Part shown: piece by piece, positions 18,601-28,384 of the stretch
How the letters are laid out: each line of letters starts with the position of its first letter
Numbering within the stretch: position 1 is the first letter of the stretch
Assembly: GCF_004359215.1 (NCBI RefSeq)
Contig: NC_090616.1
Location: 2,718,490-2,782,489 of the forward strand
From: Bremia lactucae
Taxonomy: Eukaryota > Oomycota > Peronosporomycetes > Peronosporales > Peronosporaceae
Direction: 5' to 3'
Length of the DNA stretch: 64,000 bases
The notes under the pieces: model-generated
Told to the model about the DNA's origin: nothing
The model's input: only the letters and a program-made list of their open reading frames with translations
Database searches by the model: none
Translations under genes and position numbers: made by a program

Positions 18601-18965
18601 GCACCCAATCGCCTTCTTTTCTTTTTTTTCTATGCTTCATTAGTAGCTCTTGCGCAGAAGAAGATATGCTTGACTTGGCTTTTGGGCTTACCCATACTTC
18701 AAGATTAGGATGTCAAATAATTTTGACAAAAGAGCTTGATGGCATGAGAATTAAGCTACCATCAGCTACTACAAAAAAATTGCTAATGATTTTAAGACGT
18801 TGATCATGATATGGCACCGTAACGAGGCGGAGCCCTGCGCAAATTTTTCACGGAACGGGAATTCAGGAGCGCAGTAGGGGCGGATGGGAGCGCAATTTGT
18901 AACCGTTCGGGTAAATCAAGACATTGGCGGAACAGCTGGACGCATAATAAAATTATTAAACAATT
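18601..18965. other. Probable insertion splitting the Copia-5 RT
   Basis: The RT start (minus 19107-18960, S-Q-W-L-E-A-M and H-D-H-K-T) and the next conserved motif (18565) should be about 70 bp apart by comparison with Copia-7. Here about 350 extra A/T-rich bases intervene, with no protein similarity. I saw no terminal repeats or clear target duplication, so its class is unknown. Confidence 0.45.
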
Positions 18966-19189
18966 AAATTTATTCTTTTTAGGCATATTCTTTAGCTACC
19001 TCGTCTTATGATCATGAAGTGACTTCATGTTGCTCTCCATTGCTTCAAGCCACTGGCTCTTGTATTTGCTCGTTATCACCTCACTGCATGACGTCGCTTT
19101 CTCCCTATCATTCCCTTTAGTGTGGAGGCAGCAAAGCGAGCCGAATTTGCCCTCAAAATCGTCCAAGTTAAACACTCCTAGAGGGTCGA

Positions 19190-19546
19190 GATTGCAAACC
19201 GGAAAGTAATATATATTTTTGAGTTTATCTCAATCTTACCGTTAATTCTTTCCTATCGTTCGCTGCACCCCCTTTTTCACATATGTGGACTACCATGAAA
19301 TGGGAAACGTCACTGTCTGGCGGTACCGTGCTGGTGAATCCCAAACACCAGTCCCGAAGGTTTTATTTTTCTGTCGTTGCCGGGTATCGAACCGGTGACC
19401 TGTGGGATGCACCGCCATGCCTTACCCGACTGAGCCACACCACACGATATTTTCCACACTCAAATTTTCCGTATTATTCTTGTCATACGATCCCTCGCCA
19501 TAGTTCCCTTATACACGTATATGCATAAAGCGCAACACTTTTGATG
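19190..19546 (-). repeat. Inverted LTR-B copy with tRNA-like core
   Basis: The reverse complement aligns with 25910-26290 from TGATGAG onward, through the tRNA-like segment, to CTTTCC(T/G)GTTTGCAATCTC. It lacks the last 40 bp of the LTR. Its start holds the perfect palindrome TGATGAGCTCATCA (19532-19545). It separates Copia-5 from Copia-6. Confidence 0.85.
19380..19446 (-). other. tRNA-like segment inside LTR-B (inverted copy)
   Basis: On the minus strand an A box TGGCTCAGTCGG (19437-19426) and a B box GGTTCGATACC (19393-19383) lie 32 bp apart, followed by the 3' half of a T stem. This is the internal Pol III promoter layout of a tRNA. It matches 26021-26088. Confidence 0.7.
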
Positions 19547-19600
19547 AGCTCATCAATCTTCAACATACTTCACAAGTGTTATGTAATTCGTATTTCACGT

Positions 19601-20300
19601 TATGAGCCCAAGTAACTATTCCAGTATCAGAGTGCAGCTCTTCTATGGGAGCAACTACACTTTGTGGAGTTTCAAGATGAGGATGATATCATGTCGTAGG
19701 GACTTTGGGCGGCGATTACCGGCGAAGCGCCCATATCCATACCAACGGAGCAGCAGGTACACGCGGCAATTGTCCTGAACCTCAGTGACTCGCAGCTTAC
19801 GTACGTTGTAAGTGCACAGAGCGCGCGGGATGCGTCGATCGCTATTAAAAGCTTTCGTGAGACCCAGTACATGGCACATCGACTCTGGACCAAGGAAAAG
19901 TTTGCGTCTTGCCGGTACACGTCCTCAAGCATCAGCGAGAATGTCATGGCTTTAGAAAGCTCGTGCTAGAGATGAAGAGCGCAAGTTGTGGGCCAAGTGA
20001 AGAAGATGTATGTGTTACTATGCTTCGGAGTTTGCCCACTAACTACGAGAGCCTTGTCCAGGCATTTCGAATGTCTATCGAGTCGTTCAGATTTGGGGAT
20101 CTGGTGAGCAAGCTGCTCGCCGAAGAAGTGCGTCAGAAGGATTCGGCGCGTATCGAAAAACAACGGCGCTTCTCACCAACTTAAGAATGCGTAGAAGTCC
20201 CTATGGAAGCAGCGTGGGCGTAGAATAAAGGCAGCGTCCGGACGTGCTTTAACTGTGGCAAGACGGGCCACTATGCGAGAGACTGCCGATCTAAAAAGCG
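19601..20300 (+). pseudogene. Copia-6 gag with zinc knuckle
   Basis: From the ATG at 19601 the protein begins M-S-P-S-N and reaches G-S-N-Y-T-L-W-S-F-K-M, the UBN2-type Copia gag entry, then shifts frame. The frame at 19909-20184 carries E-E-D-V-C-V-T-M-L-R-S-L-P and Y-E-S-L-V-Q-A-F. A stop lies at 20182. The knuckle C-F-N-C-G-K-T-G-H-Y-A-R-D-C is intact at about 20240-20285. Confidence 0.87.
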
Positions 20301-20369
20301 TGGGTCGCCGAGTTACGAAGATCAGACTAATGTTGCATTTTATGCGGCTGAATCGTCAGCAAGCGGTGC

Positions 20370-20460
20370 GTGGGTTATCGACAGCGGGTCTTCGACCCAT
20401 ATGTGCAAGGACCGTGAATCCTTTGTGGAGTACATCGCGTTAGAAAATTCGCAGAGTATT
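20370..20460 (+). pseudogene. Copia-6 protease active site
   Basis: A-W-V-I-D-S-G-S-S-T-H-M-C is read at about 20368-20406. D-S-G-S-S-T-H-M is the Copia protease signature and follows the knuckle at the usual distance. The frame is lost near 20460-20550. Confidence 0.85.
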
Positions 20461-20551
20461 TCGAGCGCAAAGAAGAGCGCAAGGTTAAAATTTCTGTCAT
20501 AGAACAGTTGCGCTGCGCGTTCGGTCGGGAAGCTCTTGGATTAACGCAAAT

Positions 20552-21872
20552 TTGGAGAGGACACTGCATTTTAAAAATCTGAACAAAAACCTATTTTCAG
20601 TAACAGCGGCATCCGCACGGGGCTTGACTATTGAAATAACCAAAGACAAATACGTCGTGAAGTCTGGAAGCAAGACTGTTGCGACAGGATCAGAAAAAGG
20701 CAAACTCTTTTATCTAAAACCGGACGCCAAAGAAGAATGCCACGCTTCTTTTAGCGAATCGGGTGTGTGGCATCGACGGCTTGGTCACACCTCGCACCGA
20801 ACAGTAAAAATAAAATGATTAAGGACGGCCGTATTACCAGTGCCAAGGTTGAGACGGAAGGTGTTTGTGAAGCTTGTGCTACAGCCAAACAAGTCAAGAA
20901 GACATTCCAAACAAGCGATGCGGTGCTGGAAGAGAGGGAGAGTATGCGCTCATATAGCGTCGTATGCTCGGACGTTCTTGGTCCAATTAGCCTTGCTTCA
21001 TTATCCGGCTTTAGGTACATGATGCCTTTTATAATGATGAAGAGTCGTTATGTCACTGTGTATCCTATGCGAATCAAGAGCGAATTGCTGGAAGCATTTT
21101 TCTTGCGAAGATCTGCAAGGAAGTCAAGACGATGCCAGGAGCGAGAGTTAAGGTCTTATGTCGTGATAATGGAGGCGAATATCGAAACGCTCGAATGACT
21201 ACAATCTGTGGGAACAGCTCAGGATCAAGCAAGAGTTTACTGTGCCGTACAACCCACCGCAAAATGGCATGGCTGAACGAATGAATAGAACTCTCGTCGA
21301 AATGACAAGATGTATGCCCAAAGACAGTGACCTAGACAAGCGCTATTGGTGTGAGGCGATGGTGACAGCAGCAGACACATGATATGTGCTGCCGAATTCG
21401 TAAAGCAAAAATTTATGTTCTTTTGAGCTGGTATTCAAGCGGAAACCACATGTAGAGCACATGCGTGTATTTGGCACCGTATGCTATGCACATCTCACCA
21501 CAGAAAGGCGAAAGAAGCTGGACGATTCTGGGACTAGGTGCTATATTCTAGGATACGCAAAACAACAGAAGGCATACAGACTCATAAATGCAATTGATGG
21601 CTTAATCGTCACAGCAAGCAAGACAAAGATTAGCGGTACCAAGGGCACCTTTGACGTGATTGACAACGTGGTAATAGACAATACAAATGTCCAAGCACCA
21701 TCGGCAGTGGACCCTCAAACGCCACCTCTGCGCCTACACTCGACAACTAAAAGGCACGAATTTCCAACAGGATGTGTTCTCACGCGAGAATTTTGCACTC
21801 CTGGCAAGGATGGAGAAGAAGAGTGGAGCGCAAGAATTGAGGTGTCGTTCGCTATGAATAAGAGTTTCCAAA
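20552..21872 (+). pseudogene. Copia-6 pre-integrase and integrase (broken)
   Basis: The 88-codon frame 20552-20818 holds L-N-K-N-L-F-S-V and V-W-H-R-R-L-G-H, the GAG-pre-integrase domain. Integrase follows: C-E-A-C-A-T-A-K-Q finger end, first Asp in C-S-D-V-L-G-P-I (20965-20990), second Asp in D-N-G-G-E-Y near 21165, Glu in N-G-M-A-E-R-M-N-R-T near 21260. Frameshifts near 21100 and 21180 and stops near 21380 and 21404 break it. The end reads K-P-H-V-E-H-M-R-V-F-G-T (21440 on) and stops in the linker. Confidence 0.88.
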
Positions 21873-21921
21873 CCATCGTAAGCTCATCTTCAAGCTCATA
21901 GCGTAACGTAACTCAATAGGC

Positions 21922-22572
21922 TATGAGCCCAAGCAACGACTCCGGTTTCAAGATTGAGCCTTTTGATGGCTCAAACTACGTACTATGGAGCTACAAGATG
22001 AAGATGTGCCTCATGTCCAAGGGGCTATGGGGAGCTGTCTTCTGTGTAGACGCTCCGAATGCAGTATAGGAGCAGCAAGCGTACGCTGCGATCGCGCTGA
22101 ACCTGAGTGACGCGCAGTTGATGCACATAATCGACGCGACGACGGCGAGAGAGGCGTGGGGAAGGCTGGCGAAGTTTCATCGCACACAAGACATGGCGAA
22201 TCGACTTCGGCTTAAGGAGAAGTTTGCCTCATTCAAGTGTACGGCTTCAAGCATCAGTGGTCACGTGACAGAGCTTTAAGCTCTAGTGATGAAGATGAAT
22301 AGAGCTAACTGTGGGCCAAGTGAAGAGGACGTATGTGCGGTGATGCTGAGGAGTCTACCTGCAAGCTACGAGAGCTTAGTGCAGGCTTTCGCGTGTCGGT
22401 GTCAAGTTTTGATTTCAGCGACCTCTGAAGCAAGTTGGATGCTGGGGAAGTGCGGCACAAAGACACGGCACGTCTAGAAGAAGCAGCGGCTCTTTACACA
22501 AGCAGGAGAAACGGCAAGCAGCACCCGAAGAAGCAGCAAGAACGGCGACGCCGACTCTTCCGGGCGTGCTTG
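21922..22572 (+). pseudogene. Copia-7 gag (plus strand)
   Basis: The ATG at 21922 starts M-S-P-S-N-D and leads to F-D-G-S-N-Y-V-L-W-S-Y-K-M, then N-L-S-D-A-Q-L-M-H and E-E-D-V-C-A-V-M-L-R-S-L-P-A-S-Y-E-S-L-V-Q-A-F near 22325-22390. In-frame stops occur near 22068 and 22276. It aligns with Copia-6 gag throughout. At 22558-22572 it reaches the bases that should open the knuckle (C-F), and there the inverted segment starts. Confidence 0.87.
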
Positions 22573-22666
22573 ATGCTCGAGTAGGAATCTGACCTTGATC
22601 ACTTGACTCGTCATGGCTACCACGAATCGGATCACGGCAAGCTCTAAGTGGTGGAGTCCGAAGCCT
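22573..22666 (-). pseudogene. Integrase-RT linker at the left inversion join
   Basis: After the integrase stop, the minus strand still reads T-P-P-L-R and further linker residues down to the join near 22573. It matches the linker after Copia-6 integrase (Q-T-P-P-L-R-L near 21717). Confidence 0.6.
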
Positions 22667-23794
22667 TTAATTATTTGCTGGAACCTCCACACCATTGTCG
22701 TTAAGTGTCGACGTCTCCAAATTTTCATCATCATCAACGATGTCGATAAATCGATCGTCATCCATTTTCATTCCGTTCGAAATGGGATGTTCAGCAAATG
22801 TCACGCTTCTTGAAATCATGATCGAGCCATCATCCGCGTTTAGTAATCGGTACGCCTTGTGATTCTTTGCGTAACCAAGAAAATAACACTTCACGCCCGA
22901 ATCGTCCAGATTCGTCCGTTTCTCCTTTGTTATGTGCGCGAAGCATTGCAAACTAAATACGCGCATATGATCGATGCGCGGCTTTTGCTTGAGCACTAAC
23001 TCGTACGGACTTGACTTCTTGTTCGACGAGTTCGGAATCACATTCCGAATGTCCGCCGCTGTCATGAACGCTTCGCACCAGTAAGACTTGTCGAGGCCGC
23101 TGTCCTTAAGCATGCAGCGCGTCATCTCTACCAGGGTTCGATTCATGCGCTCTGCCATGCCATTTTGTTCAGGATTGAACGAAACCTTTATATCTTGCTT
23201 GATAAACTTCTCCTTGCAGAAGTTGTCCATTGCCGTGTTCCGGTACTCGCCAACGTTGTCACTTCGAATTATCTTGATCTTAGTCCCAGATGCTATCTTG
23301 ATCTCCCGATAAAACCTTGCGAACGCGCTCATGACTTCACTTTTCTTTCGCAACGGATAAACCGTCACGTACCGGCCCTTCATCATGATGAAACTCACAA
23401 TGTACTTGAAGCCGGATCCTGAAGCTGGAGTGATCGGTCCAAGTACGTCGGAGCACATGATGCTGTCAAAACGCGCACTCTCCCTGAGTCCCTTGTCTTC
23501 CTCGCTTGCCTTGAATGACTTGCGCACTTGCTTGGACGTTGCGCATACGTCACATACGACGTCGGTCTCCATTTCCGCGCCTTTGATCCTTCCGTTCTTC
23601 ATCATATCATTAATCGTCCCGTACGATGCGTGTCCCAGTTTTCTGTGCCATAGCTCGCTCTCATATGCGGCTACGTGACATTGCGCACCAGCCTCAACGT
23701 TAAGGTACATCAGGAAGCCCTGCTTCCTTCCAGTGGCAACTGGTGTCCCGCCCCGCTTCACGACGCACTCGTTGCGCGTGCTCTCTACTGTCAT
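22667..23794 (-). CDS. Copia-7 integrase (open frame, inverted segment)
   Basis: This 375-codon frame is the longest in the window. It covers the pre-integrase domain (L-W-H-R-K-L-G-H), the zinc-finger end (C-D-V-C-A-T-S-K-Q), and the rve core: Asp in C-S-D-V-L-G-P-I, Asp in R-S-D-N-V-G-E-Y, Glu in N-G-M-A-E-R-M-N-R-T. N-V-G replaces the usual N-G-G beside the second Asp. The C-terminal part has Y-K/H-L-motifs H-M-R-V-F and C-Y-F-L-G-Y-A. It was part of a polyprotein; the apparent ATG is internal. Isolated by the inversion, it cannot be made from the Copia-7 promoter. Confidence 0.9.
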   Translation of the reverse strand: MTVESTRNECVVKRGGTPVATGRKQGFLMYLNVEAGAQCHVAAYESELWHRKLGHASYGTINDMMKNGRIKGAEMETDVVCDVCATSKQVRKSFKASEEDKGLRESARFDSIMCSDVLGPITPASGSGFKYIVSFIMMKGRYVTVYPLRKKSEVMSAFARFYREIKIASGTKIKIIRSDNVGEYRNTAMDNFCKEKFIKQDIKVSFNPEQNGMAERMNRTLVEMTRCMLKDSGLDKSYWCEAFMTAADIRNVIPNSSNKKSSPYELVLKQKPRIDHMRVFSLQCFAHITKEKRTNLDDSGVKCYFLGYAKNHKAYRLLNADDGSIMISRSVTFAEHPISNGMKMDDDRFIDIVDDDENLETSTLNDNGVEVPANN

Positions 23795-24211
23795 TCCTCG
23801 CGCTGATGCAGCCGTAAGCGAGAATAAATTCTTTGACAGATCTTCGACATGGAAAGTGTTTTCGAGGCGAGCGTCGATCCAAGCACGTCCGGTCTAAACG
23901 CGCAGGTTCACCATTCCGTGACCGATGACCTTGAGCTTCATATTACTCTTCGCGATTGATATACTGCGCGCCTGGCGCACTTCCTCATACTCCACAAAAG
24001 CTTCCCGGTCCTTGCACATGCGTGCAGATGCGCCACTGTCATAACCCAGCAGTCGCTGACGGACTCTTCGCTAGCATTAAATGCGACGTTGGAGTGGTCG
24101 TGTCCTCCTTCTCGTGTTTCTCTTGGTCCACGACTTGAACGGCAATCCCTAGCATATTGGCCAACCTTGCCACAGTTAAAACACGCTCCTGAAAGTTTCT
24201 TAGCAAGAAAA
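23795..24211 (-). pseudogene. Copia-7 zinc knuckle and protease region (inverted segment)
   Basis: Near 24189-24145 the minus strand reads C-F-N-C-G-K-V-G-Q-Y-A-R-D-C: a knuckle in which Gln replaces the zinc-binding His. Protease sequence follows near 24050-24000 (D-S-G-A-S-A-H-M-C type, read with shifts) and a link to the pre-integrase frame at 23794. Frame changes break it. Confidence 0.7.
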
Positions 24212-25141
24212 ATGGATGATACGACCTGCTCGAAAAAAGCGCGGTTTGGTGCGCTACGAACAAGAGTTTCCCAACTTACGTCGCGGTCACTTTATTTTCG
24301 ACGATTTTGAAGGAGAAGCTTCGTTTTATTGCTTTGTTGCAGATGGTGATGGAGAACAAGCTTTAAGCTACGAATAAGTATTAAAGAGTAAGAACAAGAA
24401 GCAGTGGCTGGAAGCGATGAAGAGTGAGATGCAGTCACTTAGCGAACACAGCACATGGGCGTTAGTGAACATGCCACCGAACAAAAAGGCTGTTAGCTGC
24501 AAGTCGGTAACTCGGACCAAGCGCGATCCAAGTGGAGATATTGTCAAGTTCAAGGCACGATTAGTGGCGAAAGGATTCATGCAACGACCTGGGATCGAAT
24601 TTGTCGAGACTTTTGCGCCAGTGGCACGCAAAGAGTCAATCAATACGGTGTAGGCAATCGCAGCAGATGAAGGCTTAGAGGCAGAAAACGTCGACGTTGA
24701 TACCGCATTCTTGTATGGATAAGTTGATGAGGAGATCTACATGGACTGACTTGACGATTTTGAAGATCAACAAAATCCGATGAAGAAGTGTTCGCTGTAG
24801 AAAGCGCTGAATGGATCCAAGCAAGCGGCGCGGCAGTGGACAGCAAACTGAATCAGCATTTGGAGGACCAAGGATTCAAAAGCACTTCAGCAGATCCGTG
24901 TGTGTTTATTCGAGTGTCAAGCGGCGAATACAGCATTATTGTAATCTACGTGGACGACCTAATGCTTTTCAGCAAGACTAAGGAGCACATTGCGGACATT
25001 AAGAGTGCGATCAAGCAAGAGTTCAGCATCAAAGAGCTTGGGGATCTCAAGTACTGCTTAGGAATCAAGATTCACCGCAAGCGCGATGAACACTTGATCA
25101 AGATGAATCAGAAGGCATACATCAGGCGACTCTCGGAATAG
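24212..25141 (+). pseudogene. Copia-7 reverse transcriptase
   Basis: From the linker (K-K-R-G-L-V-R-Y-E near 24230-24256) the frame reaches K-Q-W-L-E-A-M (24397 on), [35 protein letters not shown], and the catalytic Y-V-D-D-L-M-L-F at 24949-24972. Stops occur near 24360, 24651, 24721, 24749 and 24799 with one frameshift between 24721 and 24800. The clean stretch 24788-25141 runs past L-G-D-L-K-Y-C-L-G. Confidence 0.92.
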
Positions 25142-25876
25142 TATGGAATTGAGAACTGCAAGGAGGTGCACACACCAGCTGACAACAACTCGAAACTGGT
25201 GAAGATGCCTGAAGAGGAAGCGTTTGTGGTGGATGCATTAATGTACATAGCGACTTGTACAAGACCAGACATCGCGCATGCGGTTGGCGAAGTAAGCCAA
25301 GTTCTGTGAGCGCTACGAGAAGTCACACTGGGTGGCGGCCAAGCGAATTCTCAAGTACTTGAAGACGACTAAAGATACTAGCATTGTATTAAGCGGCGTT
25401 AACAAGGGATAGCTTATTGGATTCGCTGACGCAAACTGGGCAGGCGACTTAGATACGCGGCGTTCAACGACAGTATACGTGTTCTTTCTGAACGGCGGCA
25501 CGATCTCGTGGAACTTCATGCGCCAGCCGACCGTTGCGACATCAAGCACGGAAGCAGAGTATATATGAATGTATAGCGCAACTCAAGAGGCAGTCTGGCT
25601 TCGAAATTTGATGAAGGACTTGGAGTACAGACGGATACGGCGACGACGATTTTTCAAGACAATCAAGGATGTATTGCGCTGGCCAAAATCCTGTCTAACA
25701 TTCGCGCACGAGGCAAATCGGCATCAAGTTTCATTTCTTGCGTGAGAAGGTGGCAAGTGTGGTGATTGCGCTGGAGTACAAGCCGACGGAAGAAATGGTC
25801 GCGGACGGATTGACCAAGGCGCTTCCAAGAGACAAGCACACCAAATTCATCATGGGACTCGGCATGGCGGCATAAG
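25142..25876 (+). pseudogene. Copia-7 RNase H
   Basis: L-M-Y-I-A-T-C-T-R-P-D-I-A-H-A-V-G (25240-25290) is followed by [18 protein letters not shown] (25420-25475) and A-T-S-S-T-E-A-E-Y (25537-25562), then a stop. The end M-V-A-D-G-L-T-K-A-L-P-R-D-K closes at a TAA, 25873-25875. Several frameshifts lie between 25290 and 25780. Confidence 0.9.
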
Positions 25877-25898
25877 GGCATCATTTCGAGTGCACATC

Positions 25899-26331
25899 AA
25901 GGGAGAGATTGATGAGTTCATCGAAAGTGTTGCGCTTTATGATATACGTGTACAAGGAAAATATGACAAGGGATCGTATGACAAGAATAATACGGAGAAT
26001 TTGAGTGTGGAAAATATCGTGTGGTGTGGCTCAGTCGGGTAAGGCATGGCGGTACATCCCACATGTCACCGGTTCGATACCCGGCAACATCAAAAAGTAG
26101 AACTTCGGGACTGGATTTGGGTTCACCAGCACTGTACCGCAAGACAGTGACGTTCCCCATTTTATGGTAGTCCACATATGTGGGAAAGGGGGCGCAGCGA
26201 ACGATAGGAAAGAATTAACGGTAAGATAAAGCTAACGGTAAGTTTGAGATAAACTCAAAAATATAGTTTACTTTCCTGTTTGCAATCTCAATTGTAAGCC
26301 CATCTTCAAGCTCATAGCGTAACGTAATTCA
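25899..26331 (+). repeat. Purine tract and 3' LTR-B of Copia-7
   Basis: AAGGGAGAGAT (25899-25909) precedes TGATGAGTTCATC. The LTR runs to about 26331 (...CGTAATTCA); its last 40 bp match 21873-21912 in front of Copia-7 gag, which fixes the LTR end. It contains the tRNA-like segment at 26021-26088. Confidence 0.82.
26021..26088 (+). other. tRNA-like segment inside LTR-B
   Basis: A box TGGCTCAGTCGG at 26027-26038 and B box GGTTCGATACC at 26071-26081, 32 bp apart, with a T-stem-like CCGG...CCGG. It could be a SINE inserted in an ancestral LTR, or part of the LTR itself. Both LTR-B copies carry it at the same place. Confidence 0.7.
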
Positions 26332-26339
26332 ATAAAGTA

Positions 26340-26660
26340 GGCTTGTGGTCGGGCGGGACTGCAAAACCAAAAGTGAAATTATGATTGAGTTAGGTCCTAT
26401 CTTTTGTACTTAGTCTTAACTTGTCTAATCAGTCATAAGTCATTCAATCTCTTATTGTCCGATCAATCATCACGTCGATAAGTCTCATCTTGTCTAACCA
26501 ATCACAATCAGATCAATCATCACGTCGATAAGTCTCATCTTGTCGAATCGATCACAATCAGATCAATCTGTCAGTGTCCCATCCATCAGATGGGTCTTAA
26601 GTTGCTCCAACTCTAATGAACAACATGCAATTGTTTAGTTGCTAAACATTCACAACATCA
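26340..26660 (-). repeat. Solo LTR-A of a Copia element, inverted
   Basis: On the minus strand it starts near 26655 with TGTTGTGAATGTTTAGCAAC after AAAGGTGA, as does the LTR start downstream of Copia-5 (17198). It includes a 2 x 50-bp tandem repeat. No coding sequence belongs to it. Confidence 0.7.
26461..26560. repeat. Tandem repeat, 2 x 50 bp
   Basis: Units 26461-26510 and 26511-26560 differ by four bases. Both lie inside LTR-A. Confidence 0.95.
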
Positions 26661-27989
26661 CCTTTAAAATTGGACGCACGCCATGGCCACGCCACCGAAC
26701 TAGCGGGTGCAGCACGTCACATGATTAGCAGTCGCCGACGAGCTTACTGAAGAAATAACGGCTATTACAAGCGCTAGCTTCATCGGACGGTGCATCAGAT
26801 GTGTCCACTGATGGAAATTGTAAATATCGAGCGCTGGCTGTCAGCTTTGGCTAACCACATAACTCATGCATGCAAAAAAATGCGCACTTGATCCGCTATT
26901 TTATTTAGTGTATCAGTTTCTTCTTTGGGTTATTTCGAAAATATTTCGCTGGAAGCTGTATGGAGGAGTAACGCGGCGATTCCGTCTCCTCACACGGACG
27001 GCCCAGCATCAACTGGGTCCGTAGTAGCAGTCTACAGGAGCTTCAAAGACTGCTTCAGTTTATCAGGCGATTCGCTTTATCCAGCGAGATCCGTCAAACG
27101 CTACATAAAGATATACTAGTACAATGGACGGCCGAACAGCGGAAGGAGAGTCTCCATGAGGCGCTGAATGAATACCAAGGCCGAACCCATCGAACGGATA
27201 TCCGCGTATGGCTAGATGGGTAGAAACAACGAACCCGCCACGGACGCACGCAATCAGATTGGCGCCATAATTAGACAAATCAGAGGATTGACACAAGCTC
27301 CGTGGTAATCACTATGTAACCGACGCAGTCAACACATTATCTCTGCTTTGTTGTTTGACTGTGAAATATACGCTCTCCCATGCGACGAAGCAAACCAACT
27401 AGTACGCTGACGCGGTTGAGAGCCCACCTTCGGTTGCTACATACAGACAATGGCTACCTCAAGGCGTTTTAAGCCCAAGACAAGTCTACAGACTGGTAAC
27501 AGATTTATATAGACGCCTTTTGCCCACGCGGAGCGGCAGTGCTATATACAGTACACATCCCTTTTGGCATAGTCACACCACCCCGTCTGTATTGAATAAT
27601 AACGTCATATAAAAAAATTTACACTGTATGGGTTATTCCACTGAATCCGAAATCCAACAGTAATTCCTCTTCAGATCGCCCTTTTGGCCTCTAACCCCCC
27701 CCTAAATTATGTTAGGGAATCGCTATAGCCACGCATTCTTATTATCTACATGAGAGACATCAGAAACCGTGTTTTCGTTTAACGGAGTTAAATGTACTAT
27801 TTTTAAAAGGTAAAAAAAGCTAAGAGCGCCCGCACTTGATTAGCAATTAAAAAAGAGCAAACAGAAATGGCAGCAAATCGAGCACGAGGGAGAAGTTGAG
27901 CTGGAAATAAGCGACAAGGGTCGAGGGTAAGTTCTTGCGCATGCATGTTGGTTAGTCTTTGGAGGTCAAGCTAAGGATAAATTTATTTT
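26661..27989. other. No recognisable gene
   Basis: The stretch has only short frames with no domain. Around 27530-27620 a segment (CACACCACCCCGTCTG) resembles 29100-29170 (GCCACAGCCCCGTCTG), perhaps ends of an unclassified repeat. Confidence 0.5.
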
Positions 27990-28320
27990 ACATTACTTCT
28001 TCCAACTTCTGCGGAAGTGCATGCTTACCTTTCAAATAGGGAGTTTTTCTTCCTCTTTTCCCTCAAATGTCTTTACATTGACAGCTAGAGGGCGAGCCTT
28101 AGGCTCTGAATCGGGTACAGAGATGTACCGAGTTGAAATTGATGCCGCAAGGTGATCCTGAATCTGTCCGATCAGGGAAAATTCATACGCATGAAGGCTT
28201 AAGCCTTGCATGCAGACCTCTGCTTCCTGGGACATGATGAACTCTATATGATCGAGCCCAAACAAAGTTTTGAGCTCGTCTTACGCTGCGCGTTGCGCCT
28301 CTGAAAGTTCTGGAAACTAT
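27990..28320 (-). pseudogene. Gag N-terminus of a Gypsy-1 relative
   Basis: The frame 28265-28032 has [21 protein letters not shown] and [10 protein letters not shown], matching the gag start of Gypsy-1 (59267 downward). The fragment ends near 28020, so only the first 80 residues remain. Confidence 0.85.
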
Positions 28321-28384
28321 TCCATTTAAGTAAAGCTTAGTCTTATTAAGACTCAGGTGTAGATTAATTACTAGTGCTACCAGG

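Larger units (their letters stand above)
17198..19165 (-). mobile_element. Copia-5: RT-RNase H half, minus strand
   Basis: The minus strand reads from the integrase-RT linker (L-D-D-F-E-G-K-F-G near 19165) through RT and RNase H to a purine tract (AAGAAAGGTGA, 17211-17201) and about 40 bp of an LTR beginning near 17198. That LTR start matches 26655 downward. Gag, protease and integrase are absent. An inverted LTR-B copy abuts its 5' side. Confidence 0.85.
19547..21872 (+). mobile_element. Copia-6: gag to integrase, plus strand, 3' truncated
   Basis: A short LTR tail (19547-19600) leads to an ATG-A-G-C-C-C start, then gag, zinc knuckle, protease, pre-integrase and integrase. It stops in the integrase-RT linker at about 21872, where the LTR tail of Copia-7 begins. 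RT, RNase H and the 3' LTR are missing. Confidence 0.85.
21873..26336 (+). mobile_element. Copia-7 with inverted middle segment
   Basis: An LTR tail (21873-21915) and gag (21922-22572) are on the plus strand. The zinc knuckle, protease and integrase (22573 to about 24211) are on the minus strand. RT, RNase H, purine tract and LTR-B (24212-26331) are plus again. Inverting the middle gives the normal Copia order, with both joins falling at matching points (the first Cys-Phe of the knuckle; the integrase-RT linker). Gag, RT and RNase H carry stops; the integrase frame is open. Confidence 0.85.

Noticed and set aside
22573..24211. A separate minus-strand Copia element nested in Copia-7
   Set aside because: It holds exactly the parts missing from Copia-7, with no LTR, gag or RT of its own; an inversion is simpler.
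24190..24215. I-F-L-A-K on the minus strand, similar to the L-F-L-A-K motif of Crinkler effectors
   Set aside because: It lies directly upstream of the Copia-7 zinc knuckle, in element sequence, with no signal peptide or Crinkler domain.
26461..26560. CRISPR-like repeat
   Set aside because: Only two adjacent units without spacers, inside an LTR; the sequence is eukaryotic.
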